This document shows, in pieces, positions 11,268 to 23,690 of a DNA stretch of 64,000 nt. The position numbers and the translations under genes were made by a program. The notes under the pieces are model-generated. The model saw only the letters and a program-made list of their open reading frames with translations, was not told where the DNA came from and searched no databases. Every line of letters starts with the position of its first letter. The stretch's first letter is position 1. Origin of the DNA: Zygaena filipendulae (taxonomy: Eukaryota; Arthropoda; Insecta; Lepidoptera; Zygaenidae); the NCBI GenBank assembly GCA_907165275.2, contig OU015666.1, forward strand, positions 9,640,001-9,704,000, in the 5' to 3' direction.

Positions 11268-11463
11268 ATTATAAACGCGAAAGCTGATGTAAGTATGTAT
11301 GGATGGATGGATGGATGTTTGTTACTCTTTCACGCAAAAACTACCGGATGGATTTCAATGAAAAAATATAGCTTATACATCAGATACATATAGGGTACTT
11401 TTTATCATGGAATTCCCGCGGGAACTCTGAAATTAACGCGGGTGAAACCGCGGGGCACGACTA
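11268..11463 (+). repeat. Family-1a repeat with (GGAT)n microsatellite
   Basis: Runs from 'attataaacgcgaaag' through a short ggatggatggatg tract, 'gtttgttactctttcacgca', 'tagggtactttttatcatgg' and 'cccgcgggaa' to 'accgcggggcacgactagt'. The tetranucleotide tract varies in length between copies: three to four units here, about five at 31979 and about ten at 35109. Confidence 0.7.
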
Positions 11464-12126
11464 GTAGTTTATAATTACAACAACATTTTGGTTAATATTT
11501 CCATTCATTACCACGTTCATGCATGCACTATGCAGTCGTACCGCCAATTTCTTTACACGACGTTGTACGACATAGCCCCTTAAGAGATAGCGTAGCAGTT
11601 TCGTGAAATAGTCCCCAAAGTGCTTGCACAACAAGAGACACAATACTCTTCTGAGAAGACGGCGAACATTGCACACGTGATGAATACAAGTGCATACATC
11701 TGGGTGCATTTAATCCGACGCCGCTATACGACCGGCGACGGTTTTTGTCCACGCCGCAGGTAGAGACGGGTAAAAAAATCCATGAAAAAGAAAGATTTCT
11801 CTTCCAGGGGGTAGTAAGATTATATATTATAGATATTTTCAACGCGGCTTTGTAAAATAAACTTTATTAACATGTGGCGTTGGTACATTTTCGTTTGACT
11901 ACACACGGCTACGCAGGGGTCTAATGACACGCGGACGCGGGCCATTTAGGATTTTTTTTACTTTCACGTTTTCGATAATTAACTAGTGTATTTATTTATA
12001 AAGGGTTTCAGTTAAGTAACTTTATGAGTTTTAATAAGTACTTCTGAAAAGATTCGATTTTCGTAATGGTTTGTTTAAGTAGGTACATGGATTATTTTGA
12101 GTATAAAAGTTAACACACATATTATA

Positions 12127-12235
12127 CTAGCTGTCCCGCGCGGTTTCACTCGCGAGAATTTCGGATTTCCCTCGGGAATTTCGGATTACAATATAGCCTA
12201 TGTTATTTAGGGTTGTTGTAAAATAGTGTAATAAA
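12127..12235 (-). repeat. Family-1 repeat fragment
   Basis: Begins 'actagctgtcccgcgcggtt' and continues 'actcgcgagaatttcggatt', 'ccctcgggaatttcggatta', then decays. Confidence 0.55.
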
Positions 12236-12385
12236 TATTTATTTGTCTCTTCTTACATCTAAATAGGCACATACTCAAGAACTTTGCTTTTGAAGTAGAT
12301 TAAAAACTGATTTCACTACACGACCCCAAAACAGATACGTGCCGTATCAAAGTCAACGATCAATTCATGTCAAACTCTAAGGGCA

Positions 12386-12603
12386 GGGCCCTTATTCACT
12401 ATGACCATAACACGTCGTGTTAAGAAAACGCGCCACAAAAATTGCTTTTTCCTCATGCTCAAAGAAGTTTCACTTAAAAAAAAATACATTGACATAATAT
12501 TATAGAATGTTAATTTCTAGTATTTTTGCGCCTGGAGCGTTTGGTATTGTGTTTTTACGCGTTACGGGCAAGGGATGTTGTCGGTCATAGTGAATAAGGG
12601 CCC
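12386..12603. mobile_element. 218-bp MITE with perfect terminal inverted repeats
   Basis: The left end 'gggcccttattcactatgac' (12386 onward) is repeated as its exact reverse complement at the right end (to 12603); the match extends to 21 bp. The interior has no coding capacity. No clear target-site duplication is visible. The superfamily is not assignable by eye. Confidence 0.75.
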
Positions 12604-13239
12604 AGGTTGGCCTCGGGGGTAATTTTTGTGTTTATTGATACAAGTTATTGCTACAAATTATAGATGATTGTTGTTGTGGACGTGCGTTTCGGGCCAAATC
12701 GGCCACGGGTGAAGCCTAGCGGGTTATTTATAGGCTTGATTGCTCCAACAAAACTTGAGGAAATAATATCGTGTTCCTCAATAATTATGGTAGTAGGCAT
12801 ACTACCCTTGTACGGAAAAAGAAAAAAAGTATTTTTGAATCAAAGATTACATAGTTTCAATAATTTTACGAACGAATTACTATTATTCTCTTAATAAGCA
12901 ATGAAGAGTTATTACTTTTAATTATTTTCATAAAAATATCACCTTTTGAGTAAAAATTTATAACTTCAGGCGGTAAGAAATATTTTCAAGACATTAAAAA
13001 AACTTGTCACGGAAAACTTCGAAGTCTTTCTTCAGTGCGGAACCAGACATTTTATTTAATTCGTTTATTTTTAAGGCTCTTCCGCAAGGAAGTGTTGCTA
13101 TGCATGGTAATGCATGAAGAGTGATAGAGAAAGAGCGATTTTTGCTAGTCTCAGCTAAAATCGACACATCAGCACCGATTTATTGTTAGGTCCAGCTCAA
13201 GGCTCTATAGAACGTCGAAGGGGCGACGTATTTATACAA

Positions 13240-13437
13240 AAACTAGCTGTTCCCCGCGGTTTCAACCGCGGTAATTTCGGAGTTCCCTCGGAAATTCCGG
13301 GATAAAAGTACACTATGTCCTTCTCTGTACCCCTGACAACGTGTATGCAAAATTTCATGATGATTCGTTCAACCGTTGAGGCGTGAAAGCGTAACAAACA
13401 AACAAACTTACTTTCGCATTTATAATATTAGTAAGGA
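13240..13437 (-). repeat. Family-1 repeat, near full length
   Basis: Reads 'actagctgttccccgcggtt', 'caaccgcggtaatttcggag', 'ggataaaagtacactatgtc', 'cttctctgtacccctgacaa', 'cgtgtatgcaaaatttcatg', caaacaaacaaac, 'actttcgcatttataatatt'. It is one of the best preserved copies in the window. Confidence 0.7.
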
Positions 13438-13747
13438 TGGCGGCACAACTACATATTATTATAATTACAAAAACGCGATATTTTGTTTATGATCAGTTTA
13501 ACCTCAATAATTCGTGGTTTAAGTGTATTATGCAGTTAGTTTTGCATTCGTATCGTTAACGATGCAAAATACAGACAAAATGTAAACTGTATGTATGTAA
13601 CTACATCTTTAACAATCAACTTCCGGCCGTTCCGTTGCCGACGGTGTTAATGATAGCACTGACCCTGCTCTGTTGCTGTGATTTAACACAAAACACGCAC
13701 CCACTCCCCCCACTTTATCACTGATCAATTGGTTTGTATGGAAAAAC

Positions 13748-13920
13748 TAGCTGCACCCCGCGGTTTCACCTGCGTTAACTTCAGAGATCCCGCGGAAATT
13801 TCGGGATAAAAAGTAGTCAAGTTACTCTTTTTAACATCAGCTATCTGCCAGAGAAAGTCCCGTTAAAGTCGGTCCAGCCGTTTCAGAGATTAGCCGGAAC
13901 AAACAGACAGACAGACCGAC
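13748..13920 (-). repeat. Family-1 repeat, variant 3' part
   Basis: Begins 'actagctgcaccccgcggtt' and ends in a 'cagacagacagaccgacag' tract rather than the caaacaaac tract. The related variant 'gtccagccgtttcagagatt' sits in the middle. Confidence 0.6.
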
Positions 13921-13924
13921 AGAC

Positions 13925-15429
13925 GGACAGAGAACAATTTTAAAAATTGATGTTTTGATGTAAGTACCATATACTATAATACATGCATTTAGCGAAAAGC
14001 TGTTTAAAATTACAAACAGACACTTCAATATTATTTATATGTCTAGATGTCTAGATATAATAATCACTATTTCAACCAAGTAAGTATAACAGTCTATACT
14101 TATCGAAATATTTTTTGGCAATGACAATGTTTAAGTAGGTAATAAATAAAATATGCAGTTCAAAATACCGAAAAACAGAAGAGTTCTACTATAAACTTTT
14201 TGGCTTCATCACCAGACCCTCGTTACCAAGCCCAATCCATTGCACGCGTCACAAATCATAAATGCAGCCACTGCAGAGCTCCACTATCCACCTCATGGCA
14301 GGTCATCATCAGATCAACTCCAAGATACCAAAATTATAGTTTTGTCATCCGTACTACATAATACATATAAGTTTCATTTCGATGCGACCATAAATTAATA
14401 AGTTAAAATTGGCTTCATTACATTTTAATTGTGACTACGCACAAGTAAAGCTAATAAAAGCGGGTTAAAGATATTGTTCAATTTCATTAAATAACTTCCT
14501 TCTATTTCAAAAAAATCATTTTAGGTTTTTTTTTAGATATTTGAGACAAGAATCCGATACTGAACAGCCAACACCTGTATAGATAACGTACACTTCCGTA
14601 AAAGAATCATACAAATCGGACTTGCAATTCTCAAAAAAATCGAGCGACCTCCGACGATCTACAGTCGGAGCCGCCGTTCCCCGGGCATACCACCTCGGCC
14701 AGCGGGAAGCTTCCGTTTGGTGGCGGTCGAGCCATATCACCTACGCCGTTCCCACTACAACACTTACAAAATATGAGTAAGTATAGGTAAGACAAACGTC
14801 TTAGGAAACAAAACCTTCTTTTTTATCGGTAAACAGTACCAAATTGTGTTTATCTAGTTACACTTCCACCACGTCAATCGTCCAATGTGGGACGTACTTT
14901 GGGCCAATCGTAACATATCGAATATCGATACGTTCTGAACTATACTTTATTAGATAAAATGTTTACGTCACTGTCGAATGTCGACAGCTATGTGCGGTGC
15001 CAACACATAATGGCTTCAGCAAATAATAATCCAACTCAATATGGTTTCCTATCTCACCAAGCGCACATAGCAGTGAATGGTGATGATAGCTTGACCTGGT
15101 TCGCGTACTTACCTATCACCGATGGACGGGATAATAAAATTAAAGATTCCTAGTGAATTCGGAGACATAGAATATATACAATACAATACAATACACTATA
15201 TTATATTATGAGGCGCAAAACATTTTGTTTGTGTTGAAATTTCAAACTTTTTGAATGAAAATAATGCTGTATGACAGTATTTTTCAACCTTTTCCATGAC
15301 ACGACCCTTTTAGTATGGAATAATATCTCGCGATCCCCCCCTTTTTTTCATATACTTCATTATGTTACAAATACTCAATCCATACAATCTAAATTTTTTA
15401 ACTTATTAATAATCAATAAAGATATAGGC
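13925..15429. other. No recognisable gene
   Basis: AT-rich DNA with one GC-richer block at 14640-14750 that lies in a minus-strand open frame with an R-W-P-R-W-Y-A-R-G segment. It resembles no family I know. No gene is called. Confidence 0.4.
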
Positions 15430-15519
15430 ACGCAAAATTTCAACTCAATGTATCGCCGTTATTATTTGATTAGGTAATAAAAAGAAAAATACGTGTCCAA
15501 TATTTTTTATTAATCTATT
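15430..15519 (+). mobile_element. CRE-bearing MITE, right-end fragment
   Basis: Matches only the right third of the MITE family: 'aaatttcaactcaatgtatc' through 'aatacgtgtccaatattttt' and 'attaatcta'. The CRE-containing centre is missing. Confidence 0.6.
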
Positions 15520-15714
15520 TGATTTTGATTGTTTTTTTTTGAGGTAAGTTTTGCGACCGCTTGCGACCTACAGAGGCTTCGCGACGTCCCAGGGGATCGC
15601 AAGTCGCAACCCACACGTTAAAAACACTGCTCTATGACCTGCTTCCGTTACGTCAATGATAAGTTTAGTACATATATTAACCATTGAATAACATCATTGA
15701 TATAAAAAAACAAT

Positions 15715-15925
15715 GCGTGAGTATCGTAGAACACTCGGTTAGAACTTAGAACGAAGTTTTTTCCGTATTAAACTGAGTCCGTTATGCGTGAAAAGAGGCA
15801 AAAATAAAAAATAAAAAACATTTCGAAAAAAATTAGTTGCTTTGTTTTTCCGTAGAGTGCGCAGCCGTATGACGCCGTGACGGTAAATAAATTTTTACTC
15901 CCAACCGTACCGTGCGACAAAGAAA
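15715..15925 (+). repeat. Dispersed repeat, one arm of a 3-kb spaced inverted pair
   Basis: Contains 'gcgtgagtatcgtagaacac', 'acgaagttttttccgtatta' and 'aactgagtccgtt', then 'cagccgtatgacgccgtgac' and 'ccgtaccgtgcga'. The same blocks occur in reverse complement at 18785-18990. Either two copies of one short element in opposite orientation or the ends of a larger inverted-repeat unit. Confidence 0.55.
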
Positions 15926-17640
15926 TATGTTTTAAAAATTATCTAGTTTTACAGTTTCATATCCACTGCTGTCGATATATAAATACGAAAAATGTCATAT
16001 TTTTTTTTAAGTAAAATGCTATCTTAAGAATACGATATAACGCTGTTAGTAAGATCATTTTCATCGTTTTTAGTGACTGTTAGCTGTTACACGCCATACT
16101 GGACTGATGTACTTATTAAAAAAGCAGCATAAAGGTTACGGCATGCTTGAGGTTTTGTGAGATTAAGTATGCGAGAGTGTCTTCTATTATAAGCTAACCG
16201 TTCTATGTTAATTGTTGTAATTGTTTTTTTTACCGTTATAATTAACTATAAATAAATAAATAAATAAATAAATAATACTTTGTATGGACATTTTTGCGTC
16301 TGACTGTGTATCTTGTGTACCTATTTAGTATATCAATGACATAGAACAAGAGAATGTGTGTGAGCGGCGCGAAACGTTGTTTGTGTTTAAATTTCAAATG
16401 CTTTGAATGAAGCTAAATAATGCTCTATGTGTAAATAAAATATCTCTGTTATTAGTTCTCTTGGCTCTAGAGTCGACACTGAAATTTTATTGGTCGCATA
16501 AAAAAAAGTTATTTTCGTATTTTACTATCGCCGAGGATACGTTACAAAAACGCGGCGTCTAACCAAAAGTTCCGCGTCACTCATCAAGCCGGGGCCTATC
16601 ATTACATTTGACAATAACAAATGGTTGTCTAGGCATCTCCACAATACAAAACCATCCCTGTTTGTGATGAATATCGTACGCTATTATAACCCCGCATGAC
16701 TTTAAAATTATTATAATCGATTTTTGTGCCCACGTTCATAAGAAAGTTATGTTTGCTTATACAAACAATAATATGTCCTATTTTTGATTATATTGTATTT
16801 GTATAGTATAAATTTAAATTCCCGCAATCGTGATTCTTGATTATATGAAAGCATTCCAGTTTGAAAATTACCTAGTTTAAATTATTTTTCAGATTATTTT
16901 TTAAATCCTTATCCGATTTCCATAGAGGTTCACCGTCCCTAGAGCCAAGATAATACTGTTAATGTATCTACTACCTAGAATTATAAGTACAATATACCTA
17001 CGTATATGTTTGTGCGCAATTTTTCATTTCATTTTTATAACACTTCAGAATTCCGTAAATACACCACCGGCATTTACGACAATTTTTTTACTGTGGTTAT
17101 ATAATATTATTATATAATACATGTATGAATTATACGTCATTGATTGTGTTTCTAACCGACTTCCAAAAAGGAGGAGGTTCTGCATTCGGCTGTATTGTAC
17201 CTATGTTTTTTTTTTGTCTTGTGTTTTGTTAGGATTTGATTTAAAAAAATTAAAAATGGCTTGACTTTTCATTGCAACTGAGATTGCAACATTGATTTTA
17301 GTAGCTAAAATGTCTCCGAGTCAGTGTCAAACAAAGCTGGTAGGTACCTAAGAACTCAATTCAGTCTTCCTGTTGTTTGATTGGAGCTAATTATATCGCC
17401 CTCTCACCTCTCACCCTTTAGTTAATTGAAGCTCCACTAGAAGGCACTTGAACGAGACTACATTAACAAAATTGCTGTTCATAAAAAAATAAAATAAATA
17501 ACAGTTGCACTTGCTTGTTACAAGAAATCTCATTGTTAAGATATTTCCGTTTATAAGAAATCGATAGCAGAATATAAAAGAAATTGAAGAATAGGATAAA
17601 TAATTTTGATGGTAATTCCGTAGTATTGCAGTATATTTAG
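15926..17640. other. Repeat-poor AT-rich spacer
   Basis: Contains an (AAAT)n tract near 16245-16270 and a 'ctaaccgacttccaaaaagg' repeat fragment near 17152. No gene recognised. Confidence 0.4.
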
Positions 17641-17790
17641 ACTAGCTGTCCCGCGCGGTTTCACCCGCGATAAATTCGAAGTTCCCGCGGGATTGCCCAT
17701 ACCAACTTTTCAACTCTTTTTTTCAGGTCTTTACGATCAGCGGTTAAGGCTGTGCGTTGATCCATCAGTCATAAGGATTTAATATACATA
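17640..17790 (-). repeat. Family-1b repeat, partial
   Basis: Begins 'actagctgtcccgcgcggtt', passes 'gcggttaaggctgtgcgttg' and ends 'atacatatatag'. It is the reverse complement of the family-1b layout seen at 1425 and 22128. Confidence 0.55.
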
Positions 17791-18784
17791 TATAGATTAA
17801 GATAAAAAGGTTAATTGAAAACCGCCGAAAGTTTTTGGCACTATTGTTTATACTTTTTGGTAAGTACATATCAAGTTTAAATTCTGCAAAATTATTATCA
17901 AAAACAGTAACTCTCCATTTTGCACATTCTACTATTACTACTACTGTCCTAAGTTATAGTTTTTTTATATACTTAAGACTATTTACCACCTAGACTTTGG
18001 GTAGGTATACATATATCTAGAATCTAGACCTTTCGTAACTCAAACATTTTGCTCACGTTCCAGGCTACAACTGTACGAACCTAACCCCTTCAAAAAAGGA
18101 GGAGGTTCTATGTTCGACTGTAGAGTGTAATTATGTATGTTTTTTCATAACACGGGTAACTGCAGCATTATCAAACACCACTCAAGCGAAGCAGCAAGCA
18201 ACAAACAGCTTATAGAATCGTTCCCATTGGCACAGACTTATCAAATAATAACGCCATTGTGGGAATACAAATTTCTGCTAATGTCTGTTGACCTACAGCT
18301 GAACTTCTTCAGAATTAGCAGCTATGGTTGCTGTTATGCCTTGTTACCTACCGAAAACCATTGTTCCCTTGTTTGTCAATATAGTTCATAGCGGTGTTGA
18401 AGCGAACAGCGGAGAATAATAACTTACTCATGTATGTTGAGTTGCATATTAACATCATTTGAACACGAAGTGGGAATTAAAAACAATTGTTTGAGCATTT
18501 TTATGTGCTCTATTGATTAGGAAACGAGAAGTGAGCGGCCCGGTATAACTAGGCACGTTTACTGCCAGCGCTTCGTCAGTAATTAGTATTTTAGTACCAC
18601 AGTTTAACCTACATTTACAATAGGCAATAGTACCCATCTTACATGATCAATAATTTTAGATTTTAGTTCATCATGTAGATTAATGAAAAATATGGGACAC
18701 GTAATTCATCTTTATCACTAATTGAAGTAACGTCGTGGACGTTATGAGGTCACGAACATCCCAATTAAAAAAAAAGTGTTTTAG

Positions 18785-18990
18785 AACAATGTTCTTAATC
18801 GCACGGTACGGATGGGAGGAAAAATTAATTTTCCGTCACGGGGTCATACGGCTGCTCTACGGAAAAAAGCAAGTGTAATTTTTTTCGAATTGAGTTTTTG
18901 CCTCTTCATGCAACGAACGAACTCAGTTTAATATGGAAAAAACTTCGTTCTAACTGAGTGTTCTACGACACTCACGCTTTTTTGTTATCT
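18785..18990 (-). repeat. Second arm of inverted repeat pair
   Basis: Reverse complement of the 15715-15925 repeat, with about the same block order ('gcacggtacggatgggagga', 'cgtcacggggtcatacggct', 'aacttcgttctaactgagtg', 'ttctacgacactcacgc'). Confidence 0.55.
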
Positions 18991-19148
18991 AACTGACAGA
19001 TTATAGAATTTTGGTTTTCACACCCCGAAATTTATATCACTGATATCAAATCAAAATTTGTGATAACTCTCAGAAGAATGAGTGATAACTGGTTAACCAC
19101 TGGCAATGTTTTTTTTTTTATAAAACTGAATAATTATGTAGGTTGGTA

Positions 19149-19182
19149 CCTCAGAAGAATATGCTTAGTTATTCTTCTGAGG
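19149..19182. repeat. 12-bp-arm hairpin
   Basis: The arms 'cctcagaagaat' and 'attcttctgagg' are exact reverse complements around a 10-nt loop. The hairpin is bracketed by a direct repeat 'ggttggta' at 19141 and 19181. Confidence 0.6.
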
Positions 19183-19838
19183 TTGGTATACAAAAAGAAA
19201 TGTACATCAGTATTAAAACCTTATAGAGATGAACTCAAAACATCAAGGTTTCTGAACATCACATTTAGAACAGTTCATCTGTTTGGTTTTTAAACACACG
19301 TTGGTGCTTCATCTAGTCATTGCAAAATATACTTTACAGTCATGCTCATATAAGTTACAACGCGATTGTATAAATTAAGACTTAGTGTGAGTAAGACTTA
19401 TACAATAAATTGAGACTTTGTGTGGCAGTACTGGGCAGTACTCACTAAAATGTAAAGGTGCTTTCAGCGTGCACAAGCAGTTCTTTATAAACACGACCGG
19501 TGATCGGAGAGCCTTCATTGCACCGCCGTGTGAGGATTGAGAGATCAAGCGATGGTGGTCTTAGAGCGAGGTCACGCGACAAAAACGGCTCTTGTATCCA
19601 CACTATGAAACTCTGTTATTGGACAGTGGCGCATTCAGAGCGCACGTTTGTCCGTTCTGTGTTTTCTTTGTAGCTATGAATCGCGATTGTGCCAGCAGAT
19701 GGCAAGTAGTTTTTCACGGAGCAATAACGTGATTACGTGCTACTAGTGGTTGGTGGTTTTACGATAATTTACAGTCCATTTTACAACTATGACTATAAAA
19801 TAACCTATATCTTCGTCCTCCAACAGACAGGTATTGTT

Positions 19839-19877
19839 GGCGTGGCGACGCATGCCATGGCAAGACGTCGCCACGCC
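19839..19877. repeat. 12-bp-arm GC-rich hairpin
   Basis: The arms 'ggcgtggcgacg' (19839-19850) and 'cgtcgccacgcc' (19866-19877) are exact reverse complements. Another 'gcgacgcgtcgcc' palindrome lies at about 19942-19954. Function unknown. Confidence 0.55.
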
Positions 19878-19954
19878 TACAGCTATGTGATAGTAGATAT
19901 TATTATACATAATAAATGCACCTAAGATGTAATCCGGTGAGGCGACGCGTCGCC

Positions 19955-21080
19955 AGGACAAGTGACTCTGCGATTTACCCTAATGAAGAAAATTAAGTTG
20001 TCTATTTATTTTTTGTATTAAATGAATATAAAATATGTTACATTATATTAAATAAACAATCATCTTTTAGTTAAAAAAATATTATATTTTTGTGTTACAT
20101 TCATTTCCTTTCATAAGCTATCCTTTTATGCCCATTATTTCTACAAAGTAAGTTCGAGTTGCACATCTGCCAGACGTCCCACGATGGCTCATTGTATGTA
20201 TACTTAATACTCGTTTTTAAGATTATTTAATACAATTTGTTTTCCCGCGGTTTCGACCGCGTGAATTCTCGGGAATTCAAAAAAGTACCATATCTTTCTA
20301 AGTAGTTTCCTATGAGTTACAGAATTTTTAGAATCGGTCCACTAGAGATTACCCCCAGATCTAAAGATAACTTTACCAGTTCATAATACGTGTGTGTTTT
20401 CTATGTAATTGTGACATCAGCTCTTCACATAATTATGATAACTATGACGTATTCTTATGATTGACATGCTATCTTTATTTAGTTTGTTTAATTTGTTATT
20501 TTGCTTTCTGATAGCCTTCTAAAAAGTTAATAATGGTAGTTGCGTAAGTGCAAAAACTCATGTTTTACTGAAAATTATAATAGCATGCAGTGGAATTTAA
20601 TATACATAATATACCTAATATTAGATAAAAGAGGCATAGCTATCGTTAGTTACGTATAATCGTATAATACATAAATAAACATAAAACGTTACGTATAAAC
20701 ATAAAACACGTCTTCTTTCCGCACACATGGAACGATATTCCATAATAACTCAATTCGCGACTTCCTGTCCGTTCTACCTACGGACAATTAGTCACAATGA
20801 CAAGCTTTATGCTTGTCTAAATTGGCTAAAGGCTGATAGCGGTAAGGCCTATAATAAGGTTAGTCGGGAAGGGTGTACCAGACCTCGAGCATTTTAAAGT
20901 GTCACACAAAACGCCTATGTTATTTTTTTGTGAAGATACGAGTTTATTCTATGCTTTTTATGAACTATACGAGGCCAGACGATGCAAAAATCCTCAGGCG
21001 CATACCTTACTTAGTTGGTTTTAGATTAGTCTACAGTAAGCAAAAAATGCAGTGGAGAACAAAATATCTCAACTTCCCAA
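19955..21080. other. Repeat debris, no gene
   Basis: A decayed family-1 fragment ('cccgcggtttcgaccgcgtg') lies near 20243. The 118-codon frame at 20873-21229 ends inside a family-1 repeat and is not a credible gene. Confidence 0.4.
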
Positions 21081-21235
21081 CTATTGATTATTATAAATGT
21101 GAATGTGACTTTGTTAATTACGCTTTCACGCCTAACTACTCAACCGATCATCATGAAATTTTGCATACACGTTTTCAGGGGTACAGGCAAGGCCATAGGT
21201 TACTTTTTATATCGGAATTCCTTGAGTAACTCTGT
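21080..21235 (+). repeat. Family-1 repeat, diverged
   Basis: Has 'attataaatgtgaatgtgac', 'aattacgctttcacgcctaa', 'gatcatcatgaaattttgca' and 'cacgttttcaggggtacag', then loses similarity after 'atcggaattccttgagt'. Confidence 0.55.
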
Positions 21236-21314
21236 TATAACTGATTTTTTTTTTATGAACGCTGCAAACTTGCGTAGCGTACCTACACACATCGAAACTA
21301 GTTAAAAAGTAAAG

Positions 21315-21366
21315 TGTTGATACACCCTTTTTATATGTAGTAAATTATAAAAAGGGTGTATCAACA
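21315..21366. repeat. Perfect 21-bp-arm inverted repeat
   Basis: The left arm at 21315-21335 (starting 'tgttgatacacccttt') is exactly reverse-complemented at 21346-21366, with a 10-nt loop. It has no neighbouring coding context. Confidence 0.8.
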
Positions 21367-21689
21367 ATCACCACGGGCCACGGAACCAGATGACTCACGG
21401 TGAATTAATCTCTCGGCGGTAAAACTGTCGGCTCTGAATATCTTCTGGGAATCACCATAACATAATACCATCTGTGGTCATAGGTAGGTACGTGACTTGA
21501 AATGAGACGGCGTAGCTCTGAGAACACTTTATTCTCTACTTCAGATATAAATTATGCCTGCCGCTTACTAAATTGGATTTTGTTGAAAAAAATGTTGTTG
21601 AATAGCTAAATAAATAAATAAAAAGTTGATCACAAGTAGATATCGCGATTCGCGTGTGAATACCCACTCGTGGGCTATAGTTGACAAAA

Positions 21690-21830
21690 TTTTAGTTTTT
21701 AGTCCGTCATGTCGATTAATAATAATATTGAACACATTTTTTTAGAGTAGGTAATTAAAAAGTCTGACGTCACTCCTTGGTACACATACGTGGTTATGAC
21801 GTCACGAGCCCCCTATACTAAACTCAAATG
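21690..21830 (-). mobile_element. CRE-bearing MITE, diverged relic
   Basis: Starts 'tttagtccgtcatgtcgatt', contains 'gtctgacgtcact' and 'gttatgacgtcacgagcccc', then decays at 'aaactcaaatgc'. Both TGACGTCA-type sites survive in recognisable form. Confidence 0.6.
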
Positions 21831-22127
21831 CAGTTGTATATTTAGTCATTGCTTTGTAACCCAACGGTCAAATTGGCACCTCTTATCTTCATTGGCAGGG
21901 GGTCCTTCCCAGGCTTGTACCAATGAGTATTATCTGCGACCTGCGTACTAATAAAAACCTTTACCGCACAGTTTGGCGGTAGTGAAAGTGTGAGGAAACC
22001 TACATAATATTATGTGTGGAAAGTCCACGAATCCGCACTGGGCCCGCGTTGTACGTGGGCCCAGGCCCAGGGTAGGTCCCAACTCCTAGCAGTTGCAATT
22101 TATCCAATTTCAACGACTACAACTAGA
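21831..22127. other. Spacer
   Basis: No gene or clear repeat recognised. Confidence 0.4.
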
Positions 22128-22372
22128 AAATCTATACATATAAAATGCTTTGTCGAATGACTGATGGATCAACGCCCAGCCTAAACCGCTGATGGCAGAG
22201 ACCTGAAACTTGGAGGGTGTGTTCTTTGTATGACATACGCATCCGATAAGAAAGGATTTATGAAAATTTTAACCTCTAAGAGGATGAAAAGGGGTTGCAA
22301 AGTTTGTACAGAACAATTCCGCGGGAACTTCAAAATAATCGCGAGTGAAACCGCGCGGGACACCTAGTATAC
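22128..22372 (+). repeat. Family-1b interspersed repeat
   Basis: From 'ctatacatataaaatgcttt' through 'cagcctaaaccgctgatggc' and 'ggagggtgtgttctttgtat' to 'gtgaaaccgcgcgggacacc' and 'tagt'. The best copy of this subfamily in the window. Confidence 0.65.
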
Positions 22373-22746
22373 ATATAATATAATTCAAATGAGTAAAAAT
22401 GAGCTTAAATATATTATGTAGTTTTTATTCGGAGTGCAACGGAGTATGTTCGTTGGTGGATATAAATCACCAAACCTAGCTATTATGACACAACCAGCAA
22501 GTTTCTCACACAGCGTTTTTGTTATCCTTTATTAATAAATAATAATCATAATAAAAAAGGCTATTCCAACATCAAGGACGAGGGATTATCCAAACTAATT
22601 CTATAAATAACTAGACTGGGTTTGTTTCTCTGTAATGGATAAACTCAAAAAATACTAAATCGATTTTAAAAATTCTTTCACTGATACGAAGCTACAGTAT
22701 CCAAGAGTGAAATACCATAATTTTTGGAGTTCCCGGGGAGATCCGG

Positions 22747-23073
22747 AATGGGGATGTGGACTACTTTTGAAAATCAAAATTCTAATTAGTCCCTCAGTTA
22801 GAAAATAAAAAAACAATAGACACGTATTTTTTGCTTTTTCAAATAAATTAAAATATACAGAGATAAAGCGCATTAAAGTTTAGGGTGAGGGGGTCGTGAC
22901 GTCACTAACCGCCAAAACCGCCATACAAACTGTCAGAATAGTGACGTCACGCGAAATTTCAACTCAATATATTGCCGTTATTTTGAGATTACGTAAAAAA
23001 AGAAAAAATACGTGTCCAATATTTTTTAATAATCTGCAAGACGGGCTAAAAAATAAAAATTAGTCAACATGGC
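22747..23073 (+). mobile_element. CRE-bearing MITE, copy 2
   Basis: Full-length copy starting 'aatggggatgtggactactt'. Carries 'gggtcgtgacgtcactaacc' and 'atagtgacgtcacgcgaaat'. The right end is 'tagtcaacatggc'. It is very close to copy 1. Confidence 0.85.
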
Positions 23074-23457
23074 ATGAATGGGCATTCACGCGGGGTCAAT
23101 TGGTTCACTTGTATAACAGGTACGGAGGTGCGATACCATAGTCTATTATGTATAATTAGGTACCTACTTTATGATATAATTATGTACTACAGTATCGTTG
23201 TCTGTGATAGTAAGTTCCTTATGTCACTAAAATCATCTAACACGGGCAGATTGTCGTGTGACGTCATACGTATATTTAACAAAACTTATCGTAATGATAC
23301 ATCGTTAATCGTACTAACTAATAATATCGTAGCATTCTTGGAACTCGACTGCGACTGGACGCGAGCCAGTGCCTACGGCAAAAATTGGTTATTGAAATAA
23401 GGGCTAGGTAGCTCTGTAGTGTAGAAGATGGTTAATCGTATGTTTATCTATACAAAC

Positions 23458-23690
23458 ACTAGCTGTCCCCTCGCGATTTCATCCGCGGTAATTTCGGAGT
23501 TCCTGCGGAGGTTGCGGGAAAAAAGTACTCTTCAGTTCCCGAGGGAATTCCGGAACAAAAACTGTCCTATCTTTTAAGTTGGACCATATTATAAATGGTT
23601 GCAAAATTTTATCAAAATCCGTTCAGCGGTTTCGGAGCCCATCGCGGACAAACAACGTGACACGTGATTTATAGGTATATATTAGATAGA
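23458..23690 (-). repeat. Family-1c interspersed repeat
   Basis: 'actagctgtcccctcgcgat', 'ttcatccgcggtaatttcgg', 'gttcccgagggaattccgga', 'ggaccatattataaatggtt', 'caaaatccgttcagcggttt', 'tcgcggacaaacaacgtgac'. The same subfamily is at 47573-48000 and 62818-63035, in the opposite orientation. Confidence 0.6.
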
